DNA of 64,000 bases from Streptomyces dangxiongensis (GTDB lineage: Bacteria > Actinomycetota > Actinomycetes > Streptomycetales > Streptomycetaceae), in the NCBI RefSeq assembly GCF_003675325.1, contig NZ_CP033073.1, positions 1,488,001 through 1,552,000 on the forward strand. Direction: 5' to 3'. Position numbers and translations under genes: made by a program. Positions 20,296 to 29,290 of the stretch are shown here, in pieces. The notes beneath the pieces are model-generated. The model saw nothing but the letters and a program-made list of their open reading frames with translations. It ran no database searches and was not told the DNA's origin. Within the stretch, counting starts at the first letter, position 1; each line of letters starts with the position of its first letter.

Positions 20296-20419
20296 ACACC
20301 CGCTCCGGTGCCTGTGCCGATGCCGGCGCCTGTGCCAGTGCCGGTGCTCTGCGATGCCGGTGCCGGGGCCGATGGCCCTGCGATGCCGGTGCCGGTGCCT
20401 GTGCCGGTGCCGGTGCCGG
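20296..20419. repeat. Degenerate hexamer tandem repeat (GGTGCC/GATGCC type)
   Basis: About 120 bases made mostly of six-base units such as CGGTGC and CTGTGC, filling the gap between the convergent C5N ligase and SWIM genes. The opposite frame would read alternating Gly-Thr, but the SWIM gene stops at 20420 before entering it. Probably a slippage-prone spacer with possible terminator function. Confidence 0.7.
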
Positions 20420-22663
20420 TCACAGGTCGTCCGGTACGCCGAGTCCGGTGAGGGCGCCCACCGGGTCGAGGTCGGGGGTGCCACGAGGCCACCAGTCGTC
20501 CTGGCCCGGCTCCGACTCGTAGGCGTACCACAGGCCGTCGCGGCCCAGGCGGAGCTGGACGTGGCCACGCGGATGGGTGAGGCGGTTGCGCCAGGGACGG
20601 AACGCCGGGAGATCGGCGGCGAGCAGCAGCGGACGGGCCCGGTCGAAGCGGCCGGCCGGCGGATCCCAGGGCTCCTCCAGGACGGCCAGCCCCTCCGCGC
20701 CGCCCTGCCGCCAGGCGGCGACGGCCCGCGCGAGGTCGGCCGGGGTGCGGCCCGCCGCGCCGGCCAGCGTGGCGTACAGCGTGCGGGTGCCGGCGGTCAG
20801 CCCTGAACCGGGGCGGGCCGCGGCGAGGCGCACCGCGTCCTGCCACAGGGTCAGCCCGCCGACCGGATCGCGCCCCGTACCGAGGAGCGCGTGGGCGCGG
20901 GCGGCGGCGTCGGTCGCCAACTGGTCCAGCGCGAAGGGGTCCGGGCCGCCGGGCGCCGACGGATACACCGGAGGCTGCGCGGGATGCGGCGGCACCGGCG
21001 ACGGCGGGGGCAGCGGCGGCAGCCGGCGCGAGGTGAGGACGTCCGTGGCCCGGACACCGGGCAGGGACTGCGGCTGCTTGTCCTGGGCGGCGCGGGCCGC
21101 GCGGGCGGCGCTGCGCCGGGACAGCGCGTCGAGCAGCTCTTTCTCGCCCCGGCCGCGGAGCAGGAGCAGCACGAACGGGTCGGCGGCGAGGAGGCGGGCC
21201 GTCTGGTAGCACAGCGCCGCGGCGTGCTTGCAGGGGTGGCCGGAGTCGGGGCAACTGCACCGGGGGGCGAGGTCGCCGGGGCCGGGCAGCAGGCCGACGC
21301 CGCAGTCGGCGAGGGAGTGGGGCAGCTCCTTGTCGAGCAGCGCCGCGATGTGTCCCGGCCGGTCGGCCGCCGCGTCCAGGAAACGCTCCCAGTCCTCGTC
21401 CTCCAGCGTCCGTAGCCGCACCTGTACGCGGTAGGGACGGGGCCGGCTGCCGCGCACGTACGCCAGTACCAGCCCCGGGGTGACGGTGATCGCGTCCACG
21501 TGCCCCTGGTCCGCGTAACCCCGGCCACGCGCCAGCCGCTTGGGATCCAGCGCGCCCCGCTCCAGCGCCGCCACCCAGGCGTTGCCCCACCAGGTCCCCG
21601 CGAACGACTCCCCGTCCCCGCCGGCCGCCCGGGCCCCGAACGCCGCGAACGTACGCCGCAGTTCGGTGTCGCGGTGCGGGGTGGCCATGGTCGCGGGCAC
21701 ATGCGCAGCCACCGCCGCGGAGACCGAGGCAACGGGCGCGGACCGAGAGCCCCAGAGGGCGGGGGCCGGCGCCGGAGACGCGGGGGCGACGGCCGAGGAC
21801 GCGGGGGCCGAGGGAGCGGCGGGTGGTGCCTCGGGCGGGGGCGACGTGGTCGAGGACGGGGACGCCGAAGACATGGCGGCGGGGGAGGCGGGCGTCGAAG
21901 GGGTGGGCGAGGACGCCGGCGCTGAAGTCGGCGGGGCGTGCGCGGTCATCTCTGAGGCGGAGGCGGGAGTAGATGCCGGGGTCGGTGCCGAGGGCACGGG
22001 TGGCGCAGGCGTGAGCGGGGACGCCGAAGCGGGCGGCTCGGTGGGTGTGGCCGTGGCACGGGTGGGCTCCCCGGGCGCCACCGCACCTTTGTCCTCCACC
22101 GACCCCTTGTCCTCCACCGGCCCCTCGGGCTCGGCCAACCCCTCCGGCTCCGCCCCCTCCTCCGGTGTTTCCGTCCACGCGGGCATCCGGAAAGCGTTCG
22201 CCAAGTAGTGCCGTATGTCCTGTACGGCCCTGGTCCTGGCGCCCCCGCTGCCCTCCGCCGGTGCGGACGGGGAACCCGGGCCCGAGGGACCGGAGCGCGG
22301 CGGGACGCGCCGCCCGCCCCGGCGCTCCCCCGTCTCCACGCGCAGCGCATCCCGACGGGCCGCGCGCAGCGCCTCGCGGGCGACGTCACCGGGACGCCTG
22401 CCCGCGGCACCGGCCGAACCCGGCTCCGGCGCCGCGGCAGCGGCGTCGGAGGCCCCCGGCTCAGCACCCCCCGGCAGCGCCGCCGCCCCTTCTCCCCCGT
22501 CGGCTCCAGGCACGCCGTCCTCCGGGGCCACCGCACGCGCCGCCCGGCCCGGGCCCGGTTCGACCGCGTCGGGGGTCGGGGGCCGGGTGTCGGCCTCGGA
22601 GCGGTTCCTGGCCGCCCGCAGGGCCCGGCGGGCGGCGTCGCCGGGGCGGTCGGCGGCCGTCAT
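20420..22663 (-). CDS. SWIM zinc-finger protein
   Basis: A 747-residue protein with a SWIM zinc finger at about residues 468-485 (CSCPDSGHPCKH, pattern CxCx6CxH). Residues about 155-325 are low-complexity Ala/Pro/Ser/Thr sequence; the flanks contain charged repeats of the type PGDVAREALRAARR. The ATG overlaps the stop of the SNF2 helicase gene upstream (ATGA), so the two proteins are made together; SWIM/SNF2 pairs are common in actinobacteria and are thought to act on DNA or nucleoprotein. The exact role is unknown. Confidence 0.88.
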   Translation of the reverse strand: MTAADRPGDAARRALRAARNRSEADTRPPTPDAVEPGPGRAARAVAPEDGVPGADGGEGAAALPGGAEPGASDAAAAAPEPGSAGAAGRRPGDVAREALRAARRDALRVETGERRGGRRVPPRSGPSGPGSPSAPAEGSGGARTRAVQDIRHYLANAFRMPAWTETPEEGAEPEGLAEPEGPVEDKGSVEDKGAVAPGEPTRATATPTEPPASASPLTPAPPVPSAPTPASTPASASEMTAHAPPTSAPASSPTPSTPASPAAMSSASPSSTTSPPPEAPPAAPSAPASSAVAPASPAPAPALWGSRSAPVASVSAAVAAHVPATMATPHRDTELRRTFAAFGARAAGGDGESFAGTWWGNAWVAALERGALDPKRLARGRGYADQGHVDAITVTPGLVLAYVRGSRPRPYRVQVRLRTLEDEDWERFLDAAADRPGHIAALLDKELPHSLADCGVGLLPGPGDLAPRCSCPDSGHPCKHAAALCYQTARLLAADPFVLLLLRGRGEKELLDALSRRSAARAARAAQDKQPQSLPGVRATDVLTSRRLPPLPPPSPVPPHPAQPPVYPSAPGGPDPFALDQLATDAAARAHALLGTGRDPVGGLTLWQDAVRLAAARPGSGLTAGTRTLYATLAGAAGRTPADLARAVAAWRQGGAEGLAVLEEPWDPPAGRFDRARPLLLAADLPAFRPWRNRLTHPRGHVQLRLGRDGLWYAYESEPGQDDWWPRGTPDLDPVGALTGLGVPDDL

Positions 22664-25515
22664 GGCGTCCTCCGCAGGGAGACGAGGTCGGACAGCTCGC
22701 GGTCGGTCAGTTCGGTGAGCGCGGCCTCGCCGGAGCCGAGGACGGCGTCCGCGAGCGCGCGCTTCGCGGCGAGCATCTCGGCGATGCGGTCCTCGACGGT
22801 GCCCTCGGTGATCAGGCGGTGGACCTGGACGGGCTGGGTCTGGCCGATGCGGTAGGCGCGGTCGGTGGCCTGTTCCTCGACCGCCGGGTTCCACCAGCGG
22901 TCGAAGTGGACGACATGGCCCGCGCGGGTGAGGTTCAGGCCGGTGCCGGCGGCCTTCAGGGAGAGGACGAGAACCGGGGTCTCGCCGCTCTGGAAGCGGT
23001 CGACCATGCGCTCGCGCTCCGGCACCGGGGTACCGCCGTGCAGGAGGTCCAGGGGGATCGCGCGCGCGGAGAGGTGGGCGGTGAGGAGGCGGGCCATGCC
23101 GACGTACTGGGTGAAGACGAGGGCGGAGCCATCCTCGGCGAGCAGGGTGTCCAGCAGCTCGTCCAGGAGGGCGAGTTTGCCCGAGCGGGCGGCCAGGCCG
23201 TCGGGGCGCGGCTGCTCCTTCAGGTACAGCGCCGGGTGGTCGCAGATCTGCTTGAGGGCACCGAGCAGCTTGAGGACCAGGCCCCGGCGGGCCATGCCCC
23301 CGGCGGTCTCGATGGCCAGCATCGACTCGCGCACCACCGCCTCGTACAGCGCGGCCTGTTCCCGGGTGAGGGGCACCGGATGGTCGGTCTCGGTCTTGGG
23401 CGGCAGCTCGGGGACGATGCCGGGGTCGGACTTCTTGCGGCGCAGCAGGAAGGGGCGGACCAGCCGGGAGAGGCGCTCGACGGCCTCGGTGTCCTCGCCG
23501 TTCTCCACCGCGCGGGCGTGCCGGGCGCGGAAGGACTTCAGGGGGCCGAGGAGGCCGGGGGTGGTCCAGTCGAGCAGGGCCCACAGTTCGGAGAGGTTGT
23601 TCTCGACCGGCGTGCCGGTGAGCGCCACGCGCGCGGGGGCGGGGATGGTGCGCAGCGCCTTCGCGGTGGCCGAGTAGGGGTTCTTCACGTGCTGGGCCTC
23701 GTCGGCGACGACCATGCCCCAGGGCTGTTCGGCGAGTCGCGCGGCGGTGGAGCGCATGGTGCCGTACGTGGTGAGGAGGAAGCCGCCGGTGAGGTCGTCC
23801 AGGGTGCGGTCGGGGCCGTGGAAGCGGCGGACGGGGACGCCGGGCGCGAACCGGGTGATCTCGCGCTGCCAGTTGCCGAGGAGGGAGGCCGGGCAGACGA
23901 CGAGGGTCGGTTCGGTGCGGGCCCGTTTGAGGTGGAGGGCGATGAGGGTGACGGTCTTGCCGAGGCCCATGTCGTCGGCGAGGCAGCCGCCGAGGCCGAG
24001 GGAGGTCATGAGGTCGAGCCAGGCGAGGCCGCGCAGTTGGTAGTCACGGAGGGTGGCGTGCAGGCCGGGGGGCGGGTCGGCGGGGTGCAGGCCCGCGGTG
24101 AGGCGGTCGCGGAGGGCGGCGAGCGCTCCGGCGGGCACGGCCTCGACGGTCTCGCCGTCGACCTCGGCGGTGCCGGTGAGGGCGACGGACAGCGCGTCGA
24201 CGGGGTCGAGCAGGCCCAGTTCGCGCTTGCGGGCCCTGCGGACGAGGGCGGGATCGACGAGCACCCAGCGGTCCCGGAGCCGGACGACGGGGCGGTGGGC
24301 CTCGGCGAGGGTGTCCATCTCGGCCTCGCTGAGCGGGTCGCCCCCGAGTGCTAGCTGCCAGCGGAACCGGAGCAGGTCCTCGCTCTCGAAGAAGCCGGTG
24401 CCGTCGGTCGCCGAACCGGGCGCCGGCCTGATCACCGCGGCGGCGGTCAGGTCGCGGGCGAGGTCGCGGGGCCAGTGGACGGCGACTCCGGCGGCGGCCA
24501 GCCGGCTCGCGGCGACGCCGAGCAGGTCGCCCAGCTCCTCCTCGGAGAGGGCGAGGACGTCGGGTGCGTCCTGTTGGGCGAGGCGGTCCAGGGGCGGCCA
24601 CACGCGGGCGGCGCGCCGTACGGCCAGGGCCGCGTCGACGCGGGCGCGGGGGCCGAACGCCGTGTCGGCCTCCCCGGCCCACAGGGCCGCCGCGTCGGCC
24701 ACCAGGGTGGGGTCGGCGAGGCTGTGGACCTGCACGATCGCGGCTCCCGCGGCGCGCGCGTCCTCGTGCGCGCCGGCGTCGAACACCTCGTACGCGGACA
24801 GGTCCAGGCGGAGTGAGATCCGGACGCCGGCGTCCATGCCGGCGGCGACCTCGGCGGCCCAGGCGTGGGCCCCGGGCAGGGCCTGCGGTTCGCGGGCGGC
24901 GAACGGGCGGCCGGCGGCGCAGGGGGCCGCGGGGGTGCGGGGCAGGGTGTCGGCGACCGCGTCCAGGAAGGCGCGGACCAGGGCCTCGGGCTCGGGCAGC
25001 CGGAGCGCGCCGGGGCCCGGGAGGGGCACGGCGTGGCCCTCGGGGGGCAGGGCGGCGGCGATCGCGCGCAGGTGGTCGATGTCGTCGGGTTCCAGCGGGC
25101 CGGCCCGCCAGGCGTCGTGTCCGCCGGGCGTCAGGCCGGGCAGCAGCCGGCCGCGGGCGACGAGCCGAAGGGCGTGCAGGGCGGCGGCGCCCCAGCAGGC
25201 GGTGGCCGGGTGGGCGGCCGGGTCGCGGCGGGCGCGGACCAGCAGCGGCAGGGCCTCGGCGAGCGACAGGGTCAGCGCGGGCACCTGCCGGCGGCGCACG
25301 CCGGCACCGTGGCGTCGTACGACCGTCAGCTCCTGGGCGTCGGTCCCGGCCGTCGGGGGCAGCGGGTCGCCGTCGGGGTCCCAGAAGGCGAGGCGGCCCT
25401 CGCGCGGCAGGGGCGCGGGGAGGTAGACGGACGCGAGGCGCACCGGGACCGGGTGCCCGGTGTCCGTCTCCGGGCCGCCGCCCGTGCGCTCGGCCACCGC
25501 CGCCGTGCTGTTCAT
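22660..25515 (-). CDS. SNF2/RapA-family DEAD/DEAH-box helicase
   Basis: A 951-residue SWI2/SNF2 ATPase. The N-terminal half is the bacterial SNF2-associated region; the motor begins near residue 470 with LADDMGLGKTVTLIAL (Walker A), VVADEAQHVKNP (DEAQ), LTGTPVENNLSELWALLDW, and in the second lobe FTQYVGMARLL, LSLKAAGTGLNLTRA and DRAYRIGQTQPV (motif VI). ATG 25515 is preferred over the GTG at 25527, which falls within the ribosome site. Probably remodels protein-DNA complexes or transcription elongation complexes. Confidence 0.92.
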   Translation of the reverse strand: MNSTAAVAERTGGGPETDTGHPVPVRLASVYLPAPLPREGRLAFWDPDGDPLPPTAGTDAQELTVVRRHGAGVRRRQVPALTLSLAEALPLLVRARRDPAAHPATACWGAAALHALRLVARGRLLPGLTPGGHDAWRAGPLEPDDIDHLRAIAAALPPEGHAVPLPGPGALRLPEPEALVRAFLDAVADTLPRTPAAPCAAGRPFAAREPQALPGAHAWAAEVAAGMDAGVRISLRLDLSAYEVFDAGAHEDARAAGAAIVQVHSLADPTLVADAAALWAGEADTAFGPRARVDAALAVRRAARVWPPLDRLAQQDAPDVLALSEEELGDLLGVAASRLAAAGVAVHWPRDLARDLTAAAVIRPAPGSATDGTGFFESEDLLRFRWQLALGGDPLSEAEMDTLAEAHRPVVRLRDRWVLVDPALVRRARKRELGLLDPVDALSVALTGTAEVDGETVEAVPAGALAALRDRLTAGLHPADPPPGLHATLRDYQLRGLAWLDLMTSLGLGGCLADDMGLGKTVTLIALHLKRARTEPTLVVCPASLLGNWQREITRFAPGVPVRRFHGPDRTLDDLTGGFLLTTYGTMRSTAARLAEQPWGMVVADEAQHVKNPYSATAKALRTIPAPARVALTGTPVENNLSELWALLDWTTPGLLGPLKSFRARHARAVENGEDTEAVERLSRLVRPFLLRRKKSDPGIVPELPPKTETDHPVPLTREQAALYEAVVRESMLAIETAGGMARRGLVLKLLGALKQICDHPALYLKEQPRPDGLAARSGKLALLDELLDTLLAEDGSALVFTQYVGMARLLTAHLSARAIPLDLLHGGTPVPERERMVDRFQSGETPVLVLSLKAAGTGLNLTRAGHVVHFDRWWNPAVEEQATDRAYRIGQTQPVQVHRLITEGTVEDRIAEMLAAKRALADAVLGSGEAALTELTDRELSDLVSLRRTP

Positions 25516-25609
25516 ACGTCCTGCCACCTCCCGTCCGCGTGCCGGATCACGATGTCTTCGACTCTACGGGCGGGGTCTGACAATCGGCTCCGGGGGGCGG
25601 GGCGGGTGG

Positions 25610-26191
25610 TCAGGGGACCGTGCGGGAGACGACGAACACCATCGGGTGTTCCGGGTCGGAGAGGTTGACGACCACGTCCTGGGTGGGCGCCGGGTTCTTC
25701 TGCGCGTGGGTCAGGCCCCGCCAGGGGCCGCGGCCGGTGAAGTTCCAGCCGCTGACCTTCTGGTCGCGTTCGCCGACGGCGATCTCGTTCTTCCGTAGCT
25801 GGTCCCGGCGCGCGCCCATGGCCTCCAGGAAGCTGTCCAGGCCGGCGGGGTTGGTGCGGAACTGCACGTAGAGGCGGCTGGTCTTCCAGTTGTTGGTCTC
25901 GTAGTAGGCGATGTCGTCGGCGGGGTGGGGGACGGTCACCTGGTAGAGGCGGCGCTGCACCTTGGACGGCCAGCCCGGGGTGAGGCCGGTCGCCGAGTAC
26001 TTCTCCTCCTTGTCCTTGCCGCTGTTGCGGCTCTGGTCGGCGGAGATCACGAGGTAGCCGGCCGGTACGCCGATGAGCAGGACGATGATCAGCAGGGTGA
26101 GCGCCCGGCGTCTGGCCTTGTGGCGGGGGTCCTCGGCGGGCCGGCGGGGTTTGTCCGGCGGGGGGGCCTGGCGGGGCAGCGCCGCGGTCAT
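25610..26191 (-). CDS. Single-pass membrane protein of unknown function
   Basis: A 193-residue protein: basic N-terminus, one transmembrane helix (RALTLLIIVLLIGVPAGYLVI, about residues 28-48), then an extracytoplasmic domain containing YETNNWKTSRLYVQFRT and VSGWNFTGRGPWRGL. The ATG overlaps the ROK kinase stop (ATGA), so it is co-translated with the kinase. I do not recognise a functional family. Confidence 0.75.
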   Translation of the reverse strand: MTAALPRQAPPPDKPRRPAEDPRHKARRRALTLLIIVLLIGVPAGYLVISADQSRNSGKDKEEKYSATGLTPGWPSKVQRRLYQVTVPHPADDIAYYETNNWKTSRLYVQFRTNPAGLDSFLEAMGARRDQLRKNEIAVGERDQKVSGWNFTGRGPWRGLTHAQKNPAPTQDVVVNLSDPEHPMVFVVSRTVP

Positions 26192-27333
26192 GCCGTGTCC
26201 CGGTCGCGGCGGGACTGGGTGTAGCGCTCGTAGCGCTCGTAGCGTTCCACGCGGCGGCGTTTGGCGCGGCGGAACCGGCGGGCGACCAGCCGGGCCAGGT
26301 CGGCGGCGCCCACCATGCCGGCCTCGGGACCGAGCTGGGCGCGGGTGATGCGGGCCTCGGGCCGGTAGCCGCGGCCGGTGAGGTGGCGTTTGAAGGCCTC
26401 CCGGGCCGGGCCGATGAGCAGGTCGTCGGCGGCCGAGACACCGCCGCCGATCACGAAGCAGGAGGGGTCGAGGGCGGCGGCGAGGTTGGCGATGCCGACG
26501 CCGAGCCACTGCCCGATGTCCTGGAGCAGCTCCACGCACATCGCGTCGCCCTGGCGGGCCAGCTCGGTGATCATGGGGCCGGTGATGTCGCCGATGTTGC
26601 CGTTGACGTGCTCGATGATCCCGTAGGCGACCGGGGAGTCGGCGGCGGCCAGCTCCCTGGCCTCGCGGACGAGGGCGTTCCCGGAGCTGTACTGCTCCCA
26701 GCAGCCGCGGTTGCCGCACGGGCAGCGGTGTCCCTGGGGGACGACCTGCATGTGGCCGAACTCGCCGGCGACACCGAACTTGCCCCGCTTGACCTGGCCG
26801 TCCTCCAGGATGGCGCCGCCGATGCCGGTGCCGAGCGTGATCATGACGAGGTGGTCCTCGCCGCGGCCGGCGCCGAAGCGCCACTCCGCCCAGGCGGCGG
26901 TGTTGGCGTCGTTGTCGACGAGGACGGGTACGGAGAGCCGGCTGGCGAGGCGGTCGCGGAGGGGTTCGTTCCGCCAGGAGAGGTGGGGCGCGAACAGGAC
27001 GCGGTTGCGGTCGGCGTCGACCCAGCCGGCGGCGCCGATGCCGACCGCGTGCACGTCGTGCCGGTCGGAGAGGTCCAGGACGAGTTCGGCGATGGTGTCC
27101 TCGACGACCTTGGGGCTCTTGGACTTGTCCGGGGTCTCCGTGCGGAGCTTCTCCAGGATGTTGCCGTCGGCGTCCACGACGCCCGCCATGACCTTGGTGC
27201 CGCCGATGTCGATGCCCACCGTCGGCACCCGGGGTGCGGTCAGATGGGACCGGCGTTCGCGGGTGCCGACCGTACGGAGCACGGGGGCCCGGCGGGAGCC
27301 GATGGGGGCGGTGAGGTCGCGGTAGGTGCTCAT
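26188..27333 (-). CDS. ROK-family sugar kinase (glucokinase-like)
   Basis: A 381-residue kinase. Signatures: phosphate-binding GIDIGGTKVMAGVVDADG near residue 40, catalytic DNDANTAAWAEWRFGAGRG, LGTGIGGAIL, and the ROK zinc site GHRCPCGNRGCWEQYSSG. No N-terminal DNA-binding domain, so it is an enzyme rather than a repressor. Its neighbours (sugar-type ABC transporter, GntR regulator, Gfo/Idh dehydrogenase) suggest it phosphorylates the imported sugar, though a general glucokinase is possible. A hairpin at 27405-27434 separates it from the transporter genes. Confidence 0.9.
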   Translation of the reverse strand: MSTYRDLTAPIGSRRAPVLRTVGTRERRSHLTAPRVPTVGIDIGGTKVMAGVVDADGNILEKLRTETPDKSKSPKVVEDTIAELVLDLSDRHDVHAVGIGAAGWVDADRNRVLFAPHLSWRNEPLRDRLASRLSVPVLVDNDANTAAWAEWRFGAGRGEDHLVMITLGTGIGGAILEDGQVKRGKFGVAGEFGHMQVVPQGHRCPCGNRGCWEQYSSGNALVREARELAAADSPVAYGIIEHVNGNIGDITGPMITELARQGDAMCVELLQDIGQWLGVGIANLAAALDPSCFVIGGGVSAADDLLIGPAREAFKRHLTGRGYRPEARITRAQLGPEAGMVGAADLARLVARRFRRAKRRRVERYERYERYTQSRRDRDTA

Positions 27334-27404
27334 CGCTTGTCGATTCTGCCGCACGCTCACGCTGAGTGCTGCGCGGGGCGGGAGCGGGGGTGCCCGTCGG
27401 TGCC

Positions 27405-27434
27405 GGGCGCGGCCCCGTCCCGCCGGCCGCGCCC
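27405..27434 (-). terminator. Hairpin after the ABC transporter operon
   Basis: GGGCGCGGCC and GGCCGCGCCC form a perfect 10-bp stem with a 10-base loop, between the transporter ATPase stop (27483) and the ROK kinase start (27333). Confidence 0.55.
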
Positions 27435-27482
27435 CGCGCCCGGCCCCGCGCCGGACCGAGCGCCGGACCGGTCGGGCGCCGC

Positions 27483-28253
27483 TCAGCCGCGTTGCAGTTC
27501 GTGGCGCAGGGCCTCCAGGTCGGACCCTCCCGCCATCTGGCGCGTCAGCTCGTCCAGGGTGATCTCGTCCCGTGTGTGGTTGCCCACCATGGTGCCGCGC
27601 CGGAGCAGGACGAACCTGTCCCCCACCAGATACGCGTGATGCGGGTTGTGGGTGATCAGCACGACGCCCAGGCCCTCGTCGCGTGCGGCAGCCACATATT
27701 TCAGCACCACACCGGACTGCTTCACGCCGAGGGCCGCCGTGGGCTCGTCCAGGACCAGGACCTTCGCGCCGAAGTGGACGGCGCGGGCGATCGCCACGCA
27801 CTGGCGTTCGCCGCCGGAGAGGGTGCCGATGGGCTGGTCGACGTCCCGGAGGTCGATGCCCATGCGGAGCAGGGCATCGCGGGTGGTGCGGCGCATGAGG
27901 CCGGTGTCCAGGCGCTTGAAGGGGCCCGCGCCGGTGCGGGGCTCGGAGCCGAGGAAGAAGTTGCGCCAGACCGGCATGAGGGGGACGACGGCGAGGTCCT
28001 GGTAGACGGTGGCGATGCCCCGGTCCAGGGCGTCCCGGGGCGAGGAGAGGGTGGTCTCCTCGCCCTCGATGCGCAGGGTGCCGGAGTCGTGCCGGTGCAG
28101 GCCCGCGATCACCTTGATCAGCGTCGACTTGCCCGCGCCGTTGTCGCCGAGGACACAGGTGATCTCGCCGGCGCGGACTTCCAGGGAGACCCCTTCGAGG
28201 GCGCGGACGGTGCCGTAGCGCTTGCTGACGCCGGTCAGCTCGACGAGTGTCAC
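27483..28253 (-). CDS. ABC transporter ATP-binding protein, sugar/inositol type
   Basis: A 256-residue ATPase with one nucleotide-binding domain: Walker [14 protein letters not shown], signature [17 protein letters not shown], Walker [13 protein letters not shown] and switch THNPHHA. Ribose-type importers usually have a double-length ATPase; this single-domain form occurs in the fructose/inositol-like CUT2 subgroup. Start GTG 28253 overlaps the permease stop. It powers the permease and binding protein encoded upstream. Confidence 0.9.
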   Translation of the reverse strand: MTLVELTGVSKRYGTVRALEGVSLEVRAGEITCVLGDNGAGKSTLIKVIAGLHRHDSGTLRIEGEETTLSSPRDALDRGIATVYQDLAVVPLMPVWRNFFLGSEPRTGAGPFKRLDTGLMRRTTRDALLRMGIDLRDVDQPIGTLSGGERQCVAIARAVHFGAKVLVLDEPTAALGVKQSGVVLKYVAAARDEGLGVVLITHNPHHAYLVGDRFVLLRRGTMVGNHTRDEITLDELTRQMAGGSDLEALRHELQRG

Positions 28254-29290
28254 TTGGAGGCCTCCGCGCGCTTGCGGACCCAGGCGTTGAGCAGGGTCGC
28301 GAGGAGCAGCATCGCTCCGAGGAAGAACTTGAACCAGTCGGGGTTCCACTCGGCGAAGACGATGCCCTTGCTGGTCATGCCGAACAGGAGCGCGCCCACG
28401 GCCGAGCCGACCGCGCTGCCGTAGCCGCCGGTGATCAGGCAGCCGCCGATGACGGCCGCGATGATGTAGATCAGCTCGTTGCCGACGCCCTCGCCGGACT
28501 GGACGGCGTCGAAGGAGAAGAGCAGGTGCTGGCCGGAGATCCAGGCGCCGAGGGCGACGCCCATGTAGAGGCCGATCTTGGTCCGGGCGACCGGGACACC
28601 GACCGCGCGGGCGGCGTCCTCGTTGCCGCCGACGGCGAAGATCCAGTTGCCGGTGCGGGTGCGCAGCAGGATCCAGGAGGCGACGGCGACCAGGCCGAGC
28701 CACCACAGGATGGTGACCTTGACGCCGACACCGCCGACGGTGAGCGTCGAGGCGAAGACGGCGTGGGCGCTCGGGAAGCCCTCCATGTCGCCGATGGTCT
28801 TGGTGGAGACGGTGCCGTCGATCAGCTTGGTGAAGCCGAGGTTCATGCCGGTCAGCATGAGGAACGTGCCCAGGGTGACGATGAAGCTGGGCAGCTTCGT
28901 GCGGGTGAGCATGAAGCCGTTGAAGGCGCCGATGGCCAGGGCGACCAGCAGGGACACGCCGACACCGACCCAGGCGTTCGCGGTCATCTGGTAGCTGAAC
29001 ATCGAGGAGACCAGCGCCGACGACGTCACCAGGACGCCCGCCGACAGGTCGAACTCGCCGCCGATCATCAGCAGGGCCACGGGTACGGCCATGATGCCGA
29101 TGGTCGAGGAGGCGTAGAGGACCGTGCTGAGGCTGGAGGCGCGCAGGAAGCCGTCGGCGGCGCAGGCGAAGAAGACGAGGACGGCGAGGGCGCCGACGAC
29201 GGAGCCCAGTTCCGGGCGGGAGAGCAGTCTCCGCAGCGACGAGGTCGGGAGCACCCTTTCGTCAGCCGCCGGTTCCGTGGCCGCGCTCAT
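28250..29290 (-). CDS. ABC transporter permease, CUT2 (RbsC-like) family
   Basis: A 346-residue integral membrane protein with about nine to ten hydrophobic helices. Family sequence: [19 protein letters not shown] (the E/D-LSVG permease motif), [22 protein letters not shown], and [25 protein letters not shown] 29290 overlaps the binding protein stop (ATGA), so binding protein, permease and ATPase form one operon. Confidence 0.92.
   Translation of the reverse strand: MSAATEPAADERVLPTSSLRRLLSRPELGSVVGALAVLVFFACAADGFLRASSLSTVLYASSTIGIMAVPVALLMIGGEFDLSAGVLVTSSALVSSMFSYQMTANAWVGVGVSLLVALAIGAFNGFMLTRTKLPSFIVTLGTFLMLTGMNLGFTKLIDGTVSTKTIGDMEGFPSAHAVFASTLTVGGVGVKVTILWWLGLVAVASWILLRTRTGNWIFAVGGNEDAARAVGVPVARTKIGLYMGVALGAWISGQHLLFSFDAVQSGEGVGNELIYIIAAVIGGCLITGGYGSAVGSAVGALLFGMTSKGIVFAEWNPDWFKFFLGAMLLLATLLNAWVRKRAEASK

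Noticed and set aside
20296..20419. Possible CRISPR array
   Set aside because: Repeats are six-base units in tandem without spacers; no cas genes in the window.
20262..22178. Gly-Thr repeat protein read from the hexamer repeat
   Set aside because: The frame is a shadow of the SWIM gene; its Gly-Thr tail is only the translated repeat.
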